Positions 12,116 through 16,672 of a DNA stretch of 16,672 nt are shown piece by piece. The stretch's first letter is position 1, and every line of letters begins with the position of its first letter. The stretch comes from an uncultured Opitutia bacterium. GTDB taxonomy: Bacteria > Verrucomicrobiota > Verrucomicrobiia > Opitutales > Opitutaceae. Below the pieces are notes generated by a model. It had not been told where the DNA came from. It did no database searches and was given only the letters and a program-made list of their open reading frames with translations. Both the position numbers and the translations under genes were made by a program. The stretch spans positions 1-16,672 of the forward strand of contig CALFZM010000089.1 in NCBI GenBank assembly GCA_937952235.1, in the 5' to 3' direction.

Positions 12116-14718
12116 GGCCGGTTGATGGAAGGCGCGAAGACCGGCTCCCCGCCCCCTCCGGCGTCGGTGGTCGCAGAGTCCGTGTTGCTCGCCGAAGACT
12201 CGCCACCACCGTTGACCGCGAACACGCGGTACTCGTAGGTCGTCGATGGCGAGAGTCCCGTATTGCTGTAGCTCTCGACGTTAGCCGCGGTAGTCGTGAC
12301 CGTGCTCCAGGAACCGGCGCCCACGCGACGCTCGAGTCGGAAGCCGGTTTCGTTATCAGAGTTGTCCGACCACACGATGTTGATCTGGGTCGCCCCGGCT
12401 GCCGTCGCGCTGAGTCCAGAAGCCGCGATCGGCGGATCGGTCGGAGCGGGCGCGTCGAGTCGCAGTGCGCGACCGGCAGCGGGGATGATGTTCTCAGTGT
12501 CCCCGGGCGCCGTCGGATCGACTGGCGGCCAGTTGTAGGTGCCCATGTATCCGGGTTTCGTCGTTCGGTTCGTGATCGACGGCCAAAGTGTGCGTCCGCT
12601 CGGGATCGCCGACGTGATAGCGCCGCCCGGCGTCCCGAGTCCGGTGAACAGGTAGTTGTGCCGCTCGTCGGCCGTGTCGCTCGTGGTAAAGTCACGCTCC
12701 TGCATGCCAACCGGACCTGGCCAGAGCCTGTACGTGTCGCCAACTACGGGCGCGCCTCCAGACTCAATGCCTCGAGTGAGCGTGACGACGCCACCAGAGA
12801 TGCCCGTAATCGTCATTACCGAACTCACTTTAGTGGCGACGTACCCTGGATGTGAGTCAGGCGAGAGAGCACGGATCGGCGCTAGGCCGACCACAAGAGC
12901 CGCAGGCGCTTCCAAGCCGGTGTTAACCGTGCCGGATACCGAGTCCGCTGTCACGCTGGTCACCGTCAAATAGATGCCGGGCACGATCTCTCGATAGAAC
13001 GGCCCGCCCACAGTCGTCTGACGTCGCGGGGTTCCTCCGTTGTGAGTTCCGCTGAACGAAGGATTGCCGAAGGAAATTGCGCCAGAGTAGGTGTTGTTCT
13101 TCCCGAGCACGTTCCCGATCATCGTCATGAAATAGCCACCGCGCGAGTCGATCAGGTATCCCGTACTCCGCAGTCCCATGTGGTTGCGATGCCATATTCC
13201 AGACGACTCGCTCATGTGATAGCCGTCCGATTGAATCGAATACGAGACGCAGTGCTCGACAAGGACGTACGAGTTGTGCCCGCCGTGATTGGTCGTGATG
13301 TTCGACGCGCCTAGCAAAAACGCCGGGCCGTTCGTCGTGTATGTCGCAATGACCGCAGAAGCCATCGTGGACCCGTTGATCTGGATCGCAGGGAAGGTCC
13401 CGTACACCACGTTGTCCTCGATGAGGAGACCTATCGACTCCGGCCCAGTCAGGATTCCGGCCCCGTTGGTTCCCTCCCCGTTTCGCCATCCGATGTCGCA
13501 GTAACGGATTTCGCACAGCCATGTCTTCCCGAGCATGATCTGCCTATTTGGCGTCGCGTGCGCATCGACGTCGTAAATCCAGGACGCGGCGCACTGGAAC
13601 ATGTTGATGACGCCCCAGGGCAAACTGGTCGTGGAAGCGCCGCCAATAGCGAGGTTCTCAACGGAGAGGCCTTCACGGAAGAAGGAGTAGCCGTGAAGCA
13701 CCGGATCGACGTCCAAGGTCACGTCCATTGCCAGCGGCGGCCACACGTCGATCGTGTTGCCAGACTTCCCGGTCACCTTCACCAATTGAACCCGAAGATA
13801 GTCGTAACCAAGCATTGCGAACGCCGGTGCACGCGCGGGCGTGGCGTTCTCAAGATCGGACTGGCTAAGTAGGTTCTTGATGGATACGCGAAGGTACTGG
13901 CCGACCGAGATGCTCGAGGCATTCGAGAGTTGCAGGCTAGTGTCGCCTTTGAATGCGTCGGCCGCGACATCGATCGCGAGCTTGTTGTCGAAACCGAAAT
14001 AGTAGTCCGTGTCATTCCCCATCTGAATCGCCGGAGTCGATTCATTTTGCGCGTCGAGGTACGTGATCGACACTTTCCAATCAGAGAACGACTCCCCGAT
14101 CTCATCGTAGTGGTTCGCCGTCCGACCCTCCGGCAGCACTCCTGGCTGCGTCTGCGAGCCGACGGCGGTCACATCAATTACCAGGGTGGTGCCCGCATAT
14201 GATACCACCGTGCCTTGCATGTAGGTCGCTGGCTTGAGGTGGCGCCAGATCCGTACTCCGATTCCAGCTTCCCACGGCTTCCCCGAAGGAACGGTCAAAG
14301 TCTTCGTTCCAGTCCCAAGCGTCAGCGTCGTTGATGACAGTTCGAACTTCCGTCCTGCACCACGAATGGAGCGGTTGTTGTTGTTCATCTGGATGCCACC
14401 ACTGAGCTTGTAAACGCCCGCAGGGATCAGCATCGCCTGATTCTCCGGCGTCGCGTTGTACGCCGCCTGAATCGCCGATGTTGCATCCGCGGCACCAGTA
14501 CGATCGGCGCCATGATCCGTGACCGCATTCCGCCCAACAGGGCGAGCTGATGCGCCGCCGTCGACGCGGTGTTCGATGCCACCCGGTACGCCGAGCGTTG
14601 CTCCGGTCGTGTTGCCGCCAGTCGTGATGACGAACGGCACAAGGCGATTCGGATCAATGTCGATCGGCTGGGCGAACAGGCCGCCGGTGCAGAAAAGTAG
14701 AGCGAGAAGGCGTTTCAT
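12091..14718 (-). CDS. exported right-handed beta-helix (pectate-lyase-like) protein with fibronectin III domain
   Basis: An 875-residue protein with a Sec signal peptide (MKRLLALLFCTGGLFA, likely cut before QP). Residues ~66-106 (DHGADRTGAADATSAIQAA...AGVYKLSG) match the start of the pectate_lyase_3 / tailspike-like fold, where D-x-T/A-AIQ-A and P-x-G-x-Y are hallmarks. Parallel beta-helix coils follow, for example GLLIEDNVVYG and YVLVEHCVSYSIQSDGYH around 423-500. A fibronectin III domain occupies about 763-852 (INIVWSDNSDNETGFRLERR, then TTYEYRVFAVN), followed by a short basic tail (RPYKLLFRR). Such folds bind or cleave polysaccharide; catalytic residues could not be fixed by eye. The ATG shares one base with the upstream gene's stop (TAATG). 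The last 25 bp also encode the C-terminus of the opposing moron. A phage tailspike is the obvious role, but a signal peptide points to export. Confidence 0.82.
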   Translation of the reverse strand: MKRLLALLFCTGGLFAQPIDIDPNRLVPFVITTGGNTTGATLGVPGGIEHRVDGGASARPVGRNAVTDHGADRTGAADATSAIQAAYNATPENQAMLIPAGVYKLSGGIQMNNNNRSIRGAGRKFELSSTTLTLGTGTKTLTVPSGKPWEAGIGVRIWRHLKPATYMQGTVVSYAGTTLVIDVTAVGSQTQPGVLPEGRTANHYDEIGESFSDWKVSITYLDAQNESTPAIQMGNDTDYYFGFDNKLAIDVAADAFKGDTSLQLSNASSISVGQYLRVSIKNLLSQSDLENATPARAPAFAMLGYDYLRVQLVKVTGKSGNTIDVWPPLAMDVTLDVDPVLHGYSFFREGLSVENLAIGGASTTSLPWGVINMFQCAASWIYDVDAHATPNRQIMLGKTWLCEIRYCDIGWRNGEGTNGAGILTGPESIGLLIEDNVVYGTFPAIQINGSTMASAVIATYTTNGPAFLLGASNITTNHGGHNSYVLVEHCVSYSIQSDGYHMSESSGIWHRNHMGLRSTGYLIDSRGGYFMTMIGNVLGKNNTYSGAISFGNPSFSGTHNGGTPRRQTTVGGPFYREIVPGIYLTVTSVTADSVSGTVNTGLEAPAALVVGLAPIRALSPDSHPGYVATKVSSVMTITGISGGVVTLTRGIESGGAPVVGDTYRLWPGPVGMQERDFTTSDTADERHNYLFTGLGTPGGAITSAIPSGRTLWPSITNRTTKPGYMGTYNWPPVDPTAPGDTENIIPAAGRALRLDAPAPTDPPIAASGLSATAAGATQINIVWSDNSDNETGFRLERRVGAGSWSTVTTTAANVESYSNTGLSPSTTYEYRVFAVNGGGESSASNTDSATTDAGGGGEPVFAPSINRPYKLLFRR

Positions 14719-16412
14719 TACAGCTCGTACTTGAAGCTGAGCTCCACCGTCGCTCCGTCCGTGTTGGCCCCGGACGCGTTCGAGAAGTCGTTGATCGCGG
14801 CGGCCGCGGTAGTCGTGAGGTTCGCGACGTTGTTGGTCTGCCGCGGCGAGTTGTATCCGCTCCAGACGCCGCGGATGTGCCGCACGGCGCCCGCGGAAAC
14901 CACGAGCGGAGTGATTGACGCCTCAGCCCACTCGCCGACCGCAACCGAGTCGTGAGGCACGCTCACGCTTCGCAGTTCCGTGGTGCCGTCCGAGTCGAAA
15001 ATTTTGACCGTGATCGCCGCGTAGTTCTCCGTGTGTCTTTTGAACTGGACCTTCGTGATCGTGATCGCGGACGCACCGACGGTGAACTTGTAGCCAGCCT
15101 GGCCGTCGGAGCCGGCAGTAAACCACGAGCCCGTGGTCGCCGTCACGAACTGCGTCTCTTCACCGCCACCCCCGCCCGGACCCGCGCTCACGTCGACCGA
15201 CGTGCCGCTGAACGTCGCCACGTCCTGCCCGGCAGAATCCTCCGCGCCGTTGCCGGGCTGCGTGTAGGCGATCGTCACGGTCTCCGCGTTGGTGATCGTG
15301 CGGTTGGCGGTGAGCGTGTGGGTGGTCGTGCCGCCGCCGGTCACGCCCGTCACCGTCACCGCTCCGCCGGAGGCAGTCAGCGCCCAGCCGCCCGAGCCGC
15401 CGGCGCCATAGCTCACTGCCTCCGGCCAGGCTGCCACGATGTCCGTACCGTTCGCCTGCAGCGTCGCCGAGGTGAGGGTCGGGATCGGGTCGATCGTGTA
15501 GCTCGCCGACTGCACGGCGGATGATATCCAGCCTTCTTTGTTGCCGCGATATTCCCAGGTCCCGTTGCCTGAAACCGTGAACGTGTTCCCGACGGTGCCG
15601 ACGGAGTAGCCCGGATCCGTCCCGTTATTGGTCGAGGTGAAGAACGCGCTCGGAGTGGTCGTGCTGATCGTCACCACCGTGCCCGAGGGTACCGCGCCCG
15701 GCGCGACGTCGACAGTCGGATTCGCGACCGTGCCAAGGGATTTAACGACCACGGTCCAGTCGCCGAGCGTCTGAGGCCCGGATGTCCCATAGCTCCCCGC
15801 GGTGAAGTATCCCGCCTCGAGCGAACCGAGCTTGGCAGTCTCGACCACAAGCCCCATTCCGCCAGGGAGCGTCGCGGTCTCGCCGGCGGCGGCCGAGTAC
15901 GTCGACAGCGCGTGGATCGTGGTCCCACCGTCCCACGAGGTCAGGGAGACGAACGTCCAGACATCGGCGCCCGGATTGATCTCGTACGATCCAACGACCG
16001 CCGCAGGCCAGGTGACGACACGGCCTCCTGGCGATCCGTTCTGGATCGCCAGGGTGATCGTCCGTACCGCGTCCGCGGGCCAGTCGGTAAAGGTGAATGC
16101 CGAGGTGGATTCGTCCAGCACCACAGAATGGAATGCGGTCGCCGCGCTGAACGCCTCGCTCGAGCCTGCGTTGCCGTGGATCTGCCGGTTGTCGGTCCCC
16201 ATCTTCACGCGTGCCACCGTCGGCGCGAAGTTCGCGATCTGCTTCGTTGGACCGAACCCCAGAAAGCTGTCGGCCGTCGGAGCGATCTGCACAGACCGCG
16301 GCTTGTTCGCCGCGTCGAATTGCGTGAAGCTTATATCCCACGCGGCGGAGCGACCCAGCGAGCCAAAGGCGAGCGAGGCAGTTGTGACGAGTAGCAGGCG
16401 AATCGATTTCAT
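14718..16412 (-). CDS. exported multidomain beta-sandwich protein with phage-type domain
   Basis: A 564-residue protein with a Sec signal peptide (MKSIRLLLVTTASLAFGSLG, likely cut near residues 23-24). Residues ~40-175 resemble beta domains of phage tail/fibre proteins (TITLAIQNGSPGGRVVTWPA and VWTFVSLTSWDGGTTIHA). Residues ~231-304 look like a chitobiase/beta-hexosaminidase C-terminal-type domain (TVVTISTTTPSAFFTSTNNG). Residues ~305-410 resemble an Ig-like/SwmB adhesin domain (TLTANRTITNAETVTIAYTQPG). After a PGGGGGEE linker (about 413), residues ~420-564 form a jelly-roll-like, DUF4082-type module (KVQFKRHTENYAAITVKIFDSDG). These modules are typical of carbohydrate adhesion. No enzymatic motif is visible. 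It starts 3 bases after the upstream gene's stop and is coupled (TAATG) to the beta-helix gene, so the two may act together. Export and phage ancestry together are unusual. Confidence 0.75.
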   Translation of the reverse strand: MKSIRLLLVTTASLAFGSLGRSAAWDISFTQFDAANKPRSVQIAPTADSFLGFGPTKQIANFAPTVARVKMGTDNRQIHGNAGSSEAFSAATAFHSVVLDESTSAFTFTDWPADAVRTITLAIQNGSPGGRVVTWPAAVVGSYEINPGADVWTFVSLTSWDGGTTIHALSTYSAAAGETATLPGGMGLVVETAKLGSLEAGYFTAGSYGTSGPQTLGDWTVVVKSLGTVANPTVDVAPGAVPSGTVVTISTTTPSAFFTSTNNGTDPGYSVGTVGNTFTVSGNGTWEYRGNKEGWISSAVQSASYTIDPIPTLTSATLQANGTDIVAAWPEAVSYGAGGSGGWALTASGGAVTVTGVTGGGTTTHTLTANRTITNAETVTIAYTQPGNGAEDSAGQDVATFSGTSVDVSAGPGGGGGEETQFVTATTGSWFTAGSDGQAGYKFTVGASAITITKVQFKRHTENYAAITVKIFDSDGTTELRSVSVPHDSVAVGEWAEASITPLVVSAGAVRHIRGVWSGYNSPRQTNNVANLTTTAAAAINDFSNASGANTDGATVELSFKYEL

Positions 16413-16415
16413 GGC

Positions 16416-16672
16416 TTATCTCTCGAAGGCGTGAACGAAGATCCAGTTGGGCCCACCCGAGACCCCGACGAACTTGGCAAAAACTCCATCCTCGTAGGCG
16501 ATCTGCCCGAGCTCGCCGGCAGCCGCGCTGTCCGCGGGCATCGCGACCAGGGTCTCGCTCGCACCGGCGCCGGCGGCACCACGAATGTCGACACCGTCCT
16601 CGATATCGTCGACGAGACCTGCGGAGCCGACGTACTTGCCCACGGCGGGTTTCGCCCCCTCCCCGCCCTGCC
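16416..16672 (-). CDS. fibre-type structural protein, C-terminal part (runs off the window)
   Basis: A GTG at 16643 would give a 75-residue protein, but the frame is open to the window edge and reads QGGEGAKPAV before it, so this is more likely the end of a longer protein. The last ~40 residues (MPADSAAAGELGQIAYEDG..., then a short segment ending GGPNWIFVHAFER) resemble a small beta module often found at the ends of phage tail or fibre genes (P-A-S-S...G..GdiAyd...yyvc...W.rva). This suggests a virion protein. The gene ends three bases before the exported 564-residue protein, so they share a transcript. No signal peptide can be judged because the N-terminus is missing. Confidence 0.6.
   Translation of the reverse strand, partial: QGGEGAKPAVGKYVGSAGLVDDIEDGVDIRGAAGAGASETLVAMPADSAAAGELGQIAYEDGVFAKFVGVSGGPNWIFVHAFER

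Noticed and set aside
12117..12145. GCCGGT...ACCGGC inverted repeat just after the moron stop as a terminator
   Set aside because: Only a 6-bp stem with a 17-base loop, no T run, and it lies inside the beta-helix coding sequence.
1..16672. CRISPR array, insertion sequence or toxin-antitoxin pair
   Set aside because: No regularly spaced repeats, no transposase and no recognisable toxin or antitoxin were found in either strand.

Overview
The window looks like the left part of an integrated tailed (siphovirus-type) prophage in a GC-rich bacterium, most likely a member of the Verrucomicrobiota (Opitutaceae-like). Two things suggest this host. The integrase C-terminus has the verrucomicrobial-style pattern of a TAL.L.H core followed by a YR...VTP segment. 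One gene encodes a surface protein ending in VSEAGST, a hydrophobic stretch and an arginine cluster, which resembles the VPDSG/PEP-CTERM sorting signal common in that phylum. The host assignment is inference; no ribosomal marker is present.

Layout, left to right. The window opens inside a tRNA-Arg (anticodon CCG), the probable integration site. Next comes a tyrosine-recombinase integrase on the + strand (210-1589) with an unusual active site. A 150-bp gap between convergent genes holds a perfect 13-bp GC-rich hairpin, probably a terminator, and a second hairpin. From about 11.3 kb back to 1.7 kb, a tightly packed minus-strand operon encodes the phage tail. In transcription order it holds the tail tube protein, a tail assembly chaperone with a -1 frame extension, the tape measure protein, a large BR0599-type tail tip protein, an NlpC/P60 tail peptidase, a 1165-residue host-specificity protein with a collagen-like segment, and two small unknown proteins. 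Six consecutive junctions from the chaperone extension onward are 4-base ATGA/GTGA overlaps, so the operon is probably translationally coupled. The tape measure / tip / NlpC peptidase / host-specificity order is that of the Rhodobacter gene transfer agent and related siphoviruses.

The right third (11.4-16.7 kb) is the unusual part. A lower-GC gene on the opposite strand encodes an exported protein with an exosortase-type sorting tail and looks like a moron. It converges on, and overlaps by 25 bp, a gene for an 875-residue right-handed beta-helix (pectate-lyase-like) protein with a fibronectin III domain. That gene is coupled by a TAATG overlap to a 564-residue protein with a phage-type beta domain, a chitobiase-like domain, an Ig-like domain and a jelly-roll-like end. 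Both minus-strand proteins carry clear Sec signal peptides, which is unexpected for virion components. Upstream of them is the 3' end of another fibre-type gene that runs off the window.

How the genes work together: the tail operon would build a long non-contractile tail with a cell-wall-opening and receptor-binding tip. The three signal-peptide proteins may instead be exported by the lysogen to change its surface or act on extracellular polysaccharide, or may be exported and then recruited to virions. No head, packaging, repressor, replication or dedicated lysis genes are in the window, and the second attachment site is not seen.
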